The notes under the pieces are model-generated. The model worked only from the letters and a program-made list of their open reading frames with translations, made no database searches and was not told the DNA's origin. The position numbers and the translations under genes were made by a program. Of a stretch of 64,000 bases of DNA, positions 36,056 through 44,820 are shown one piece after another (the stretch's first letter is position 1; the number at the start of each line of letters is the position of its first letter). The stretch is from Gammaproteobacteria bacterium. GTDB lineage: Bacteria; Pseudomonadota; Gammaproteobacteria; Xanthomonadales; Marinicellaceae. The DNA is taken from the NCBI GenBank assembly GCA_030430025.1, contig JAUIGR010000006.1, positions 33,842 through 97,841 on the forward strand, in the 5' to 3' direction.

Positions 36056-37615
36056 TCATACATCTGGCGTTGCCTCTGAAGTTAATACCTTTTTCGCCCA
36101 GGTCCTAATGGCTTTCTGAGCCTCTTCAACAGAAAGATGACCAGGTTTACCCAGATCAAAATAATCCTGGCAATCAATCGGCGGATTAAGGGTATGACGA
36201 CTAACAGCCAAAACATAATGACTGAGATCATAGTCATTGAATCCAAGAAAACCTTTTTCCGTAGCAAGTTGTGCTAACAAGGTCAGAACATCTGTTCCTC
36301 GAAGCATATTCAAAAAACGGCGATGTCCAAAGACCATTTCCTCAGATTTTTTCAGATCATTATAAAACCACTTGGCAATCACATCTGACTCTCTCATACC
36401 CAAAACTTTCCAGCGTGCCCACATCAACCAAGCACGTTCATCTTTTTGATACTCCCCTTGAAAAAGAGGCCAAGCTGTATCCAAATATTCACGTGCTTTT
36501 GCTGGATCGAGCTGAGCAGCGGCAATGAACCACCAAGGCGAATTGAATCGACCCTCCTGCTCCCTGCCGAGTTTGACAAGCTCTGGAGCAGCACTTGAAG
36601 GCAGGATATCTATCACATTCATCAAAATCCAACGAACAATATGCTGATAACCTTCACTATCAGGTTGTAAATCAGGATCATCGGTGAGCGGCTCAAATCG
36701 GAGGATCTTCATCAGATACTCTGGGCCAAGTTGTTGACAAGCCTCCCTCAAATCAAAATCTGAAGCAAGCATACTTAAGTGTCTTAACTCCTCTCTAGGG
36801 AATTCATCCGGATGTTGTCTCCATTCAGTAGCCAACCTAAGCAAGATCAATTGACGCTGAGGTGAGGGCATCTTCCAAATTACAGAGTATTTGAGATGCT
36901 CAATTTTCGTTTGTCCATAACGAGACCGTTGAGATGTTCCCGAGGAAGCCCTTTTGAACCTAGCTTTTACCCAAGCAACACAGTGATCACAATCCTTGCG
37001 TAACTCCCAAAAGGCTTTCCAGTCATTGATAAAATCTTGGTTGGCAATACCTTGATAATTAAAAGGATCAATACCTGTATCCTGCCAAAATTGAATGATA
37101 GCACCAGCATGCTGACCAACTGTGCTGTCTTCCACACGCACTTTAATTGTTTGTTTTTTCAACCTTTCTATGCTCTTCTTCATATCACCAAAGGGAATAT
37201 GACTCCAATATACTTCCCATGGAAAGGTAGTTTCTGAATCCTGAAGAGCAGAAAATACTAACGGCAGCAGGTTTGGTTGTTCTTTTTCATGAATCGCATA
37301 AAGCCCGAGGGTCCGTACTCGAGGATTTTTATGGGCAATCACCTTTTCTAATAGCTCAACGGAAGCAAAGCGAGATAAAGTCTGAAGCGGTTCAACAGGT
37401 CGCCCATTTTCACTGCGATGATAGAGCAATGAACCGACGTTAAGATAATCAACTTCCTTAGCTAACCATTCAAAATCTTTCAGCGTTAACTCTTTAAAAT
37501 GGTCGTTGCCAGTAGTCTTGTCGCCCTTTATTTTCAGCCAATACGAGCTTTCACCGGGCAGAACCATCAACGACTCTATAAAAAACGACAGTACAAAAAA
37601 AGTGATTTTTACCAT
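36056..37615 (-). CDS. Exported helical (HEAT-like) protein, unknown function
   Basis: 519 residues with an N-terminal hydrophobic stretch (ITFFVLSFFIESLMVLPG) that may act as signal peptide. The body is mostly helical: SVELLEKVIAHKNPRVRTLG and LYAIHEKEQPNLLPLVFSAL look like HEAT-type helix pairs, and AQLDPAKAREYLDTAWPLFQ like a later repeat. A CDHC pair occurs at about residue 216. No catalytic motif is evident. It is a single gene, with the M74 endopeptidase gene 84 bp downstream and an inverted-repeat element upstream. I do not recognise the family. Confidence 0.65.
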   Translation of the reverse strand: MVKITFFVLSFFIESLMVLPGESSYWLKIKGDKTTGNDHFKELTLKDFEWLAKEVDYLNVGSLLYHRSENGRPVEPLQTLSRFASVELLEKVIAHKNPRVRTLGLYAIHEKEQPNLLPLVFSALQDSETTFPWEVYWSHIPFGDMKKSIERLKKQTIKVRVEDSTVGQHAGAIIQFWQDTGIDPFNYQGIANQDFINDWKAFWELRKDCDHCVAWVKARFKRASSGTSQRSRYGQTKIEHLKYSVIWKMPSPQRQLILLRLATEWRQHPDEFPREELRHLSMLASDFDLREACQQLGPEYLMKILRFEPLTDDPDLQPDSEGYQHIVRWILMNVIDILPSSAAPELVKLGREQEGRFNSPWWFIAAAQLDPAKAREYLDTAWPLFQGEYQKDERAWLMWARWKVLGMRESDVIAKWFYNDLKKSEEMVFGHRRFLNMLRGTDVLTLLAQLATEKGFLGFNDYDLSHYVLAVSRHTLNPPIDCQDYFDLGKPGHLSVEEAQKAIRTWAKKVLTSEATPDV

Positions 37616-37739
37616 AATTCAAATATTATCATAATTCACAATAATTTCAGGCTCCAAGAAACATATTAATAGAGATTTTACTGGATTTTTAACTTTATTC
37701 AAACTGGCTGAAAAATGACAGATTAAGGCTTGAATCACA

Positions 37740-37759
37740 GCTAATAACCAGTTATTAGC
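37740..37759. repeat. 9-bp perfect inverted repeat beside the element
   Basis: GCTAATAAC CA GTTATTAGC, 9-bp arms with a 2-nt centre, 7 bp before the left end of the element. May be a terminator for the minus-strand tfoX-like transcript, or an insertion target. Confidence 0.5.
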
Positions 37760-37766
37760 AAGTTTT

Positions 37767-38082
37767 AATTAGTCAGTCCTGAAAAAGTCCTTCCTGGCCT
37801 TTTCCAGCATCGGTCAAAAAACACTTAAACGCAAAAGTGTGATTTTGCTGATGTTTTTTGACCTTACTTGAGCCTGATGGCTCAAGGTGGCACGTCCTTG
37901 TGTCACACCGCCGATGAGAAAAAAGTTTCTGGAAAACTTATTTCACGTTAGCCTGAGAGTCGCATGGAAGCGGCGAATAAAAATGCATTGAAACACTTGT
38001 TTTCTGGTCGAAAAAATATGGAGATTGTAATAAATTTATCTTATCCAACAATAACTTATGCATTTTTCAGGTTCGACTAATT
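37767..38082 (+). mobile_element. 316-bp non-autonomous inverted-repeat element (MITE-like), fullest copy
   Basis: Left end AATTAGTCAGTCCTGAAAAA and right end TTTTTCAGGTTCGACTAATT are complementary at 17 of 20 positions. Inside are three hairpins: GGTCAAAAAACA (37812) with TGTTTTTTGACC (37852), TTGAGCC/GGCTCAA (37868-37885), and a GGTG...CACC pair just after. No open frame of transposase length. Ends and inner blocks recur at 1251, 13618, 20931 and 63874. The size, structure and copies fit a MITE mobilised in trans; the parent transposon is not in the window. Confidence 0.7.
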
Positions 38083-38218
38083 ACGCAGATTTGGTGCTTT
38101 TCAGACATGTTTTGACTGTTGTACCAATCGAGCAAAAGTCTCTAATAGAAGGGACAATAAGTCATTGCTTAAGTTCGCTATAACATTAATTTAGGATAAC
38201 TTCTCACTCGGCTGATAA

Positions 38219-38518
38219 TCATTCTGTTTTAACATCTTCAGTAACGAACATCTTTGCTAACTCTTGATAACCTTCTAATTCCATTAACAATCTACCCCTT
38301 TCCTCTTGAGCAATATGTAACCAAGATTTATTTTCAAGTGCACCAACCATTGCGTAAAGGAAATTGAGGTTGGGCTTGATGCTGCACTCTTCTTTTAACT
38401 TAAGAAACGTTTTGACGGCACCAAGTTCTATAAGTTGTGCTTTAGTATGAATGCCTACTTCGTTCAAATACTGTTCTGATTTAGGACCGAGTCCTTTAAG
38501 TTGACTTAGTTCACCCAC
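38219..38518 (-). CDS. TfoX C-terminal-domain protein
   Basis: 99 residues from GTG at 38518. The whole protein is a TfoX_C helix-hairpin-helix domain: LSQLKGLGPKSEQYLNEVGI is the diagnostic start, followed by LIELGAVKTFLKLKE and the helical LNFLYAMVGALENKSW. The N-terminal TfoX domain is absent, as in many stand-alone members. TfoX-type proteins influence competence gene expression in some gammaproteobacteria; stand-alone domains have no settled role. GGAG lies 6 nt before the GTG, which overlaps the permease stop by 8 bp; the ATG at 38560 would overlap by 50 bp and lacks support. Confidence 0.82.
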   Translation of the reverse strand: MGELSQLKGLGPKSEQYLNEVGIHTKAQLIELGAVKTFLKLKEECSIKPNLNFLYAMVGALENKSWLHIAQEERGRLLMELEGYQELAKMFVTEDVKTE

Positions 38519-39851
38519 GGCTGTCTCCGTTAGCTGAGTGCTTCTTATCGATACCATCATGCCATTTAGACTGGATCAGAGCTCCCATAATCAAAATAAT
38601 ATAAATAGTGAAAATGAAAAACAGCTGTTGTGGTGAGTGCATGAATTCAAATAAAAGGATAGCCACCGCTGCCACAAAAAGGCAGATCATCGCTATCAAT
38701 GTGGGAATGACATGTGAATGGGTCTTGTTACGAATTTTAAAATTAGCAAGAGCCATTAAGAACGACACCACAATGAAGGTCACACTGCCAAATTCCAATA
38801 TAAGCCGCAACCCTCCACTGAGTATCAGCAAAAACGATAGTATCGTCATGATCCAGATCGCATTGCTTGGTATGTGTCCTCGAATTCGGGTAGACAATAT
38901 TTTGGGGAAATATCCATCATCTGCAATAACTCCCATTAACCGAGAAGCACCAAAAAGTGTACCATTGATGGCACTGGATGTAGCAAGTAAAGCACTAAAA
39001 ATGACAGCATGATAACCCAAGCTTCCCAACAATTTTTCCGACCCTGCAGCAAGTGCATACTCTTTCCCTGCGATCAACTCTGTCTTTGGGATCGATGCTA
39101 TCGCAGCCACTGCCAGAATGATATAAACTAATGTTGCAATGACTATTGAACTGTAAATCGCTTTTGGAATATTACGCTGTGGTCTATCCATTTCATTATA
39201 AGCATGAATAACTAATTGAAATCCTTCGTAAGCCACGAAAGTGACTGCAGCAACAACCAGGATTCCAGACCATGACGTGCCCACATTAATCATTGGAAAT
39301 GCATGATGCACATCACCCACATTGATGAGCAAAACTGAAATCAACACCAATAAGACAATCTTGACATAAACGATCACATCCTCGAGCTTACCCATGCCCT
39401 TGACGCTGGTCAAATTAACAACAGCAAAGAACAGAATCACCAATCCTGCAACCATCCGGCGAATCCAAGGGTCATCAGCCATGATAAAAGCGGTGCAAAA
39501 ATAAGATGAAAAAGTAAACGCATACAAAGCCAGGGTACTGATGTAACCAAAGGTAACTAACCAACCCACTGCGGCTCCAGCAAAATGGGAACCAGCAAAT
39601 GTTTTTTTAAAAAAAGAATAAGTAGCCCCCTCATCCTGATAATATAACGCCAGTTTTACATAAGAATAGGCAGCCGATAACGCCAGCAGACCACCAATGA
39701 GAATAGCAATGGGCGTCGCATTACCAACATGTTCAACGGATAAACCAAGAATGGCAAATATACCGCCACCAACCATACCTCCCAGAGCAATGGCAATCAG
39801 TTCTTTTGTACCCAATGGCGCAGTACTGTTTTCTATAGATTTCTTTAACAT
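38511..39851 (-). CDS. APC-superfamily amino acid permease
   Basis: 446 residues, 12 hydrophobic segments. GTKELIAIALGGMVGGGIFA is the APC TM1 unwound Gly-rich signature and FVAYEGFQLVIHAYNEMDRP with RNIPKAIYSSIV matches TM6 and the following helix. SAINGTLFGASRLM is the usual TM8 block. It should import an amino acid or related amine at the inner membrane; the substrate cannot be told. It is first of a two-gene unit with the TfoX-C protein. Confidence 0.85.
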   Translation of the reverse strand: MLKKSIENSTAPLGTKELIAIALGGMVGGGIFAILGLSVEHVGNATPIAILIGGLLALSAAYSYVKLALYYQDEGATYSFFKKTFAGSHFAGAAVGWLVTFGYISTLALYAFTFSSYFCTAFIMADDPWIRRMVAGLVILFFAVVNLTSVKGMGKLEDVIVYVKIVLLVLISVLLINVGDVHHAFPMINVGTSWSGILVVAAVTFVAYEGFQLVIHAYNEMDRPQRNIPKAIYSSIVIATLVYIILAVAAIASIPKTELIAGKEYALAAGSEKLLGSLGYHAVIFSALLATSSAINGTLFGASRLMGVIADDGYFPKILSTRIRGHIPSNAIWIMTILSFLLILSGGLRLILEFGSVTFIVVSFLMALANFKIRNKTHSHVIPTLIAMICLFVAAVAILLFEFMHSPQQLFFIFTIYIILIMGALIQSKWHDGIDKKHSANGDSRG

Positions 39852-39976
39852 TTCCTACTTTTTATTAAAAGGCTACAGTGTTGAAAGTGAGAAGATAAGG
39901 TTAAATGTGCTTAGTTGATTTTACAAAATCATCATCACCTTTGTTAAAAGGCACTGTTTGACAGCAATTTATCTTG

Positions 39977-40438
39977 TCATTGGATAATTTGCAACTCCAT
40001 AAAAACACTATTCGGATCCGGTTGATAAGTACCAAATGGAGGGCAATAGTTAAAGCCGTGTTTGAGGTATAATTTTCTTGCTGGTTCAAAGAAACGCATT
40101 GATCCTGTTTCCAACTTGAGCGTGACATAACCTCTCCCCTTTGCTGCATCAATGATATGAGTCAATATCTTTGAGCCCAATCCTGTTCCTCTAACCGAAT
40201 CACAGACCCTCATCGACTTAATTTCCCCATTCAACGAATCAATTTCTTTCAGTGCTCCACACCCCACAAGCTTCTGGCCCTCGTAAACCGACCAAAAAGT
40301 AATTCCAGGTGAACGCAATGCATCAATATCCAAAGCATGTTTACTATCAGGGGGTGAGACCGACCTCATATCATCAAGATGTGCTTCAAGAAATTGTGCT
40401 ATTTCATCACTTTTCAAGTTGTCGAGTTTAATTTTCAT
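39977..40438 (-). CDS. GNAT family N-acetyltransferase
   Basis: 153 residues from the ATG at 40438. EIKSMRVCDSVRGTGLGSKI is the acetyl-CoA-binding motif A (R-x-x-G-x-G), and MRFFEPARKLYLKHGFNYCP motif B, with the Tyr/Phe block of the YafP/PA4866-like group. WSVYEGQKLVGCGALKEID is the core strand pair. The substrate is unknown. The longer frame from 40495 is rejected because it runs into the divergent DUF924 gene and lacks a ribosome binding site. Confidence 0.88.
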   Translation of the reverse strand: MKIKLDNLKSDEIAQFLEAHLDDMRSVSPPDSKHALDIDALRSPGITFWSVYEGQKLVGCGALKEIDSLNGEIKSMRVCDSVRGTGLGSKILTHIIDAAKGRGYVTLKLETGSMRFFEPARKLYLKHGFNYCPPFGTYQPDPNSVFMELQIIQ

Positions 40439-40519
40439 ATCCCAAACCAAGCAAATCAGTCTATTTAGTTGAAGCTGATAATAAACAACGCTCACAGCAG
40501 ATATGTTATCATCACCACC

Positions 40520-41050
40520 ATGAAACCCTATGATATTTTAAATTTTTGGTTCGAAGAATTAACACCTAAACAGTGGTGGATTAAAGACCTCGAACTGGAT
40601 GAAACCATTAAACGACGTTTTGAGTTAACTCATCAGGCGGCGATGGCTGGTGAATTATTTAGCTGGCGCACAAGTGCTGAAGGTCGCTTGGCTGAGGTCA
40701 TTGTCTTGGATCAATTTTCACGCAATATGTACCGTGATTTACCGGCATCTTTTGCCAGTGATCCTCTGGCATTGGCGCTGGCACAAGCAGCGGTATCGGT
40801 CGGTGATGATTTGAAATTGACTGATCAACAAAAACCCTTTTTGTACATGCCTTATATGCATTCTGAATCCCTATTAATTCATGACCAGGCAATGAAGCTA
40901 TTCAAGGATTTACCTAATATGGAATTTGAAATCAAACACCGAGACATCATTGTTCGCTTTGGTCGTTACCCTCACCGCAATGCCATCTTAGGCCGTGAAT
41001 CTACGGCTGAAGAGTTGGCATTCTTGGAACAACCAGGATCTTCATTCTGA
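40520..41050 (+). CDS. DUF924 family protein
   Basis: 176 residues. DILNFWFEELTPKQWWIKD, then RLAEVIVLDQFSRNMYRDLP and FLYMPYMHSESLLIHDQAMK are the diagnostic blocks of DUF924 (YdjX-unrelated, tetratricopeptide-like helical fold). HRDIIVRFGRYPHRNAILGR closes it. The family is widespread and uncharacterised; the invariant acidic and His residues suggest a small-molecule or metal site. Start is the ATG at 40520, which fits the family N-terminus. Confidence 0.88.
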   Translation: MKPYDILNFWFEELTPKQWWIKDLELDETIKRRFELTHQAAMAGELFSWRTSAEGRLAEVIVLDQFSRNMYRDLPASFASDPLALALAQAAVSVGDDLKLTDQQKPFLYMPYMHSESLLIHDQAMKLFKDLPNMEFEIKHRDIIVRFGRYPHRNAILGRESTAEELAFLEQPGSSF

Positions 41051-41071
41051 ATAAATCAGGTGCCCTGACCA

Positions 41072-42925
41072 TCAACAGTCCAGTATTTCTGATAATTCCA
41101 TCCATTCACATTCGGCGGTCTCAAGTTCTGTTTTCAGTTGTGTTGATTGTTCAATCCATTTTTGCAATTGTTCTGCGTTTTCGGGCAGATAAGCCTCATC
41201 ACTGGCCATTTGCTGATTCAATTGTGCCAACTGATCTGTGTATCGATCAATCAACTTTTCCAACTTGTTGAGCCGATTTCTTTGTGCTTTAGTGGCTTGA
41301 TGTACTTCCTTCTTACTGACTTTCTCATTCAGTGACTGTTTGGATTCCAATGCTTTGAGCTGTGCTTTGATGTGCTGCTGGTAGGCGGCTATGTCACCAT
41401 CAAAACTGTGGATATCGCCATCCAGAACATAAACCATTTCATCCACCACACTGTTAAGCATGTGTTGATCATGCGACACCAAAATCACAGCCCCTTGGTA
41501 GTTTTGTAAAGCAAAACTGATGGCATCACGCATATTTAAATCAAGGTGATTAGTCGGCTCATCAAGCAATAACAAATCCGGCCGTTGATAAACAATCAAA
41601 GCCAACGCCAACCGTGCTTTTTCACCACCCGAAAAGGGTGCGATCGCAGTATCGGCTTTTTCACCCTGAAAACCAAAGCCACCTAAAAAGTTCTTTACTT
41701 CTTGTTCTGTTGCTTTGGGATTCAAAGCCATCACATGCTCGATGGCGGTGTCATTAGTTTGTAACTGTTCCAGTTGATGTTGGGCAAAATAGCCTAATCT
41801 CAGGTCTTTGGCTGTTTTGCGTTCGCCCGATTTCAATGGCAACTCTCCGGACAGTGCCTTAATCAAGGTTGATTTACCCGCTCCATTACGTCCTAGCAAT
41901 CCAATTCTGGCACCTGCGGTAACCGAAAAACTGAGATCAGAGAACACATCATGATCGTCATAGCCAATGATGGCATTTTCCAATTCAATAATCTGATGTT
42001 TGAGATGCTGACAAGGGAAAAACTCAAAATGAAAGGGGTTTTCCGCTTGAGCAGCAGCGATGGTTTCCATGCGCTCTAAAGCTTTCAAGCGACTTTGGGC
42101 CTGCTTGGCTTTGGTCGCTTTGTAGCGAAAACGGTCAACAAAAGATTGCATATGAGCAATTTGCTTTTGCTGTTTCTCAAACATGGCTTGTTGCAATGCC
42201 AATCGTTCTGTTCTGGTTCGTTCAAAATCACTGTAATTCCCTGTGTACAGGGTCAATTTTTGCTGTTCAATGTGTAACACATGACCAACCACCGCATCCA
42301 AAAAATCTCGGTCATGAGAAATCAACAACAAGGTCCCTTGATATCGTTTAAGCCAATCGGATAACCACACCACTGCCTCTAAATCAAGGTGATTGGTGGG
42401 CTCATCGAGCAACAATAAGTCCGAACGACACATCAGGGCCTGTGCCAAATTCAGTCGCATTCGCCAGCCACCTGAAAACGATGACACTGGTTGGGATTCT
42501 TCATCTGGAGCAAAGCCAAGACCATGCAGTAATCGACCGGCTTGGGCATGGGCAACATAACCACCCATTTGTTCCATCTCCGCGTACAATTCTGCCAGCA
42601 GTTCATGCGCCTCATTCTCCGTAACATGGGCAATCCGTTGTTCTAATTGCCGGAAAGTGACATCACCATCGAGTACATAATCCAATGCCGTTTGTTCTAA
42701 CGCTGGTGTTTCTTGTTTGACATGCGCAATTCGCCATTGTGCTGGTAGCTGACAATCGCCCAAATCTGCCTGAAGACCACCCATCAACAAAGCAAAGAGG
42801 CTAGACTTACCTGTTCCATTGGCACCCGTTAAGCCGACCCGCTGTCCCGCATGGATAACCACATTGGCATTTTCGAACAACAGTTTATGGCCCCGGCGCA
42901 GGCTCAGATCGTTGAATTTAATCAT
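41072..42925 (-). CDS. yheS: ABC-F ATPase, YheS-like
   Basis: 617 residues with two ABC domains and no membrane segments. Walker A GANGTGKSS and GRNGAGKST, signatures FSGGWRMRLNLAQ and FSGGEKARLALAL, Walker B LLLLDEPTNHLDLEAV and LLLLDEPTNHLDLNM. The N-terminus MIKFNDLSLRRGHKLLFENA and the HVKQETPAL block match YheS, and a C-terminal coiled coil (about 535-610) follows. ABC-F proteins bind the ribosomal E site and relieve stalled or slow translation. Cytoplasmic, monocistronic. Confidence 0.93.
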   Translation of the reverse strand: MIKFNDLSLRRGHKLLFENANVVIHAGQRVGLTGANGTGKSSLFALLMGGLQADLGDCQLPAQWRIAHVKQETPALEQTALDYVLDGDVTFRQLEQRIAHVTENEAHELLAELYAEMEQMGGYVAHAQAGRLLHGLGFAPDEESQPVSSFSGGWRMRLNLAQALMCRSDLLLLDEPTNHLDLEAVVWLSDWLKRYQGTLLLISHDRDFLDAVVGHVLHIEQQKLTLYTGNYSDFERTRTERLALQQAMFEKQQKQIAHMQSFVDRFRYKATKAKQAQSRLKALERMETIAAAQAENPFHFEFFPCQHLKHQIIELENAIIGYDDHDVFSDLSFSVTAGARIGLLGRNGAGKSTLIKALSGELPLKSGERKTAKDLRLGYFAQHQLEQLQTNDTAIEHVMALNPKATEQEVKNFLGGFGFQGEKADTAIAPFSGGEKARLALALIVYQRPDLLLLDEPTNHLDLNMRDAISFALQNYQGAVILVSHDQHMLNSVVDEMVYVLDGDIHSFDGDIAAYQQHIKAQLKALESKQSLNEKVSKKEVHQATKAQRNRLNKLEKLIDRYTDQLAQLNQQMASDEAYLPENAEQLQKWIEQSTQLKTELETAECEWMELSEILDC

Positions 42926-43141
42926 GGCCGCATATTCTGACGAATAACTGCCTATAAATCAAACCTGTGATGTCTTTTTATATTGCTTTAACTTAAGGGC
43001 ATTTCTGTTAATCAACAAGCCCATAAAATGGATTCAAATCACCAACAACACCTCAAGTGATCAAAAATAATTAGGATTTTTGACCCCGAAATGTGAAAAA
43101 TTTCGATGGTTGTGGTAGTTGTTGAAAAAAAATCCTTTGTT

Positions 43142-44458
43142 ATGAACAAATACATCGTTATTTTTGCCCTATGCTGCTGCTCATCAGCAGTGCTGGCATT
43201 CCAATACTACGGATCAGGTTATGATAACATTCCTGATGGTCCAGGTGAATGTGGTGAATTGGGCGAACCGTTGGCCATCACTTTCGACGTAGAAAACAAT
43301 ACCGCTGTGCAGAGAGTAGCGCTTAAAATGACCATTGAACATGATGCTGTCGGACAGTTAATTGTCGAGTTAGAGGCCCCTGATCAGACCCGCCATTTAC
43401 TGTTCGGTCAAACAGGTGCATTTGAAGGTGAATGTGTGGGGGATATTACTGATCTAGATGGCACTTATGTATTCACGGATTCGGCCTCCGAATTTTGGTA
43501 CAACAACTGGTGGTTTGTGGCAGCTAACCTTGGCGGAAATGATGTAATGCCAGCAGCCTCCTATCGAACCACAGCAATGGGTGGAACAGCTGATGCCGGA
43601 TTACATACCTCGATGAATGAGGCATTCAGTCACATCGAAAACCCCAACGGTACTTGGACATTGTACGTGTACGATAATACCGATAGTGGTTTTGGCAATG
43701 TCACTGGTGCAACATTGTACATCAACTCACCTCAAGTTCAGATCAGTGATGGCGAGGCCTATTACAAAACGGGTTTGATCGGTTGGGGAGCTGATTTAGT
43801 CACTGATATAGATTATATGGATAGATTTCGATGGTATTATCGATTGGGCAATGAAAGTCGAGAATATGCTTTTAATGATCCAGCACCAAATTATGCCCTT
43901 TACAGCGATCAAGGTAAAGCTGTGACCATGACTTGGCTCAATTTAGCGGATAAGGGTTTCAGGGCCGATTTAACACATGTAATCGATCAAACGGGTCTTA
44001 ATCCTGACCAGGCCATTCTAACCAGCACGATGAAAATCACTAATTTAAATGATGAAGATATCGACATCAGCTTATTTAATCACGGTAAATTCGATCTAAA
44101 TGGGCCAAGTAATGATATTGCTCACTTGGTCAATAATGACAGCAGTCATATCAGGCAAACAGATAACCCTTATCAGCTGGAGTTTCGAGCAGGCGACAAT
44201 GATCGCTATCAGATAGATCATGATTTTGTAATTTTTAATCAACTAATTGTTGATCAAGACTTGGATGATCTATCTAATGAAGGTGGTGATGGTTTTGGCC
44301 CTGCTGATATAGGCACCGCTTTTCAATGGTTTAGCGGCCCCATTGCTCCGGGCCACAGTTATCAGGTACAAACCACTGTCGCTGTGGGCGGGATCACAGC
44401 GCCTGAACCTCAGGCTCCGCTGATTTCAGATTTGATATTCATGAATGGCTATGATTAA
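43142..44458 (+). CDS. Secreted P-domain (proprotein convertase-like) protein with F-x-N-G-Y tail
   Basis: 438 residues from the ATG at 43142. Signal peptide MNKYIVIFALCCCSSAVLA, then a P/Homo B-type beta domain at about 30-190 (TAVQRVALKMTIEHDAVGQL, NPNGTWTLYVYDNTDSGFGN). The next 230 residues form a beta-rich domain I do not recognise (GEAYYKTGLIGWGADLVTDI and following). The end is APLISDLIFMNGYD, the same tail type as in the beta-helix proteins. P-domains often sit at the C-terminus of secreted proteases; here no protease is present. Probably exported to the surface or medium. A small CGAAAT/ATTTCG hairpin lies at 43087-43105 before the gene. Confidence 0.78.
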   Translation: MNKYIVIFALCCCSSAVLAFQYYGSGYDNIPDGPGECGELGEPLAITFDVENNTAVQRVALKMTIEHDAVGQLIVELEAPDQTRHLLFGQTGAFEGECVGDITDLDGTYVFTDSASEFWYNNWWFVAANLGGNDVMPAASYRTTAMGGTADAGLHTSMNEAFSHIENPNGTWTLYVYDNTDSGFGNVTGATLYINSPQVQISDGEAYYKTGLIGWGADLVTDIDYMDRFRWYYRLGNESREYAFNDPAPNYALYSDQGKAVTMTWLNLADKGFRADLTHVIDQTGLNPDQAILTSTMKITNLNDEDIDISLFNHGKFDLNGPSNDIAHLVNNDSSHIRQTDNPYQLEFRAGDNDRYQIDHDFVIFNQLIVDQDLDDLSNEGGDGFGPADIGTAFQWFSGPIAPGHSYQVQTTVAVGGITAPEPQAPLISDLIFMNGYD

Positions 44459-44538
44459 CCATAGGTAGCTGAACTATATTGATATCGGATAAACACTGAA
44501 TCCATTATAATGGTCTATTCTCCAATGCGGATTTTGTC

Positions 44539-44760
44539 GTGACAGCAGAAATAATGATTGGCATCGGCGGTATTGTGGTCGCTTTGTGTCTTCTGATGGT
44601 CGTTGTTTTTTATCAACAATGGCGACAAGTCGTTCAAATAAACAAACAATTAACCGACATCGCCAGATCATTGCGCATCATCGCCAAAGCACCCAAAGAT
44701 TTTGAAGAAGGTCAAGTGATCAAAGAGATCACGGCTAAATACAAATCACCTTACGACTGA
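44539..44760 (+). CDS. Small membrane-anchored protein, unknown
   Basis: 73 residues. One N-terminal helix (IGIGGIVVALCLLMVVVFY) is followed by a charged, probably coiled cytoplasmic tail (QQWRQVVQINKQLTDIARSL). GTG at 44539 is the first start; an ATG five codons later is an alternative. The layout is that of many small inner-membrane proteins; no family is recognised. Confidence 0.55.
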   Translation: MTAEIMIGIGGIVVALCLLMVVVFYQQWRQVVQINKQLTDIARSLRIIAKAPKDFEEGQVIKEITAKYKSPYD

Positions 44761-44772
44761 AAACAGACCCCA

Positions 44773-44807
44773 AAGCGAGAACTTAAATACATTAAGTGAG
44801 TCCGCTT
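44773..44807. terminator. Possible terminator between convergent genes
   Basis: AAGCG...CGCTT outer arms and a perfect ACTTAA/TTAAGT inner stem around ATACA. It lies between the convergent stops at 44760 and 44821. There is no T-run, so the call is weak. Confidence 0.4.
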
Positions 44808-44820
44808 CAAGACCAGTTGG

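Larger units (their letters stand above)
37616..38218. other. 603-bp gene-free region carrying the full-length inverted-repeat element
   Basis: Between the start of the helical protein gene (37615) and the stop of the TfoX-like gene (38219). It holds a perfect inverted repeat at 37740-37759, the 316-bp element at 37767-38082, and about 135 bp of plain AT-rich sequence. No supported gene. Confidence 0.6.

Noticed and set aside
38219..38560. Longer TfoX-like start at 38560
   Set aside because: It would overlap the permease by 50 bp without a ribosome binding site, whereas GTG at 38518 has GGAG and begins at the domain edge.
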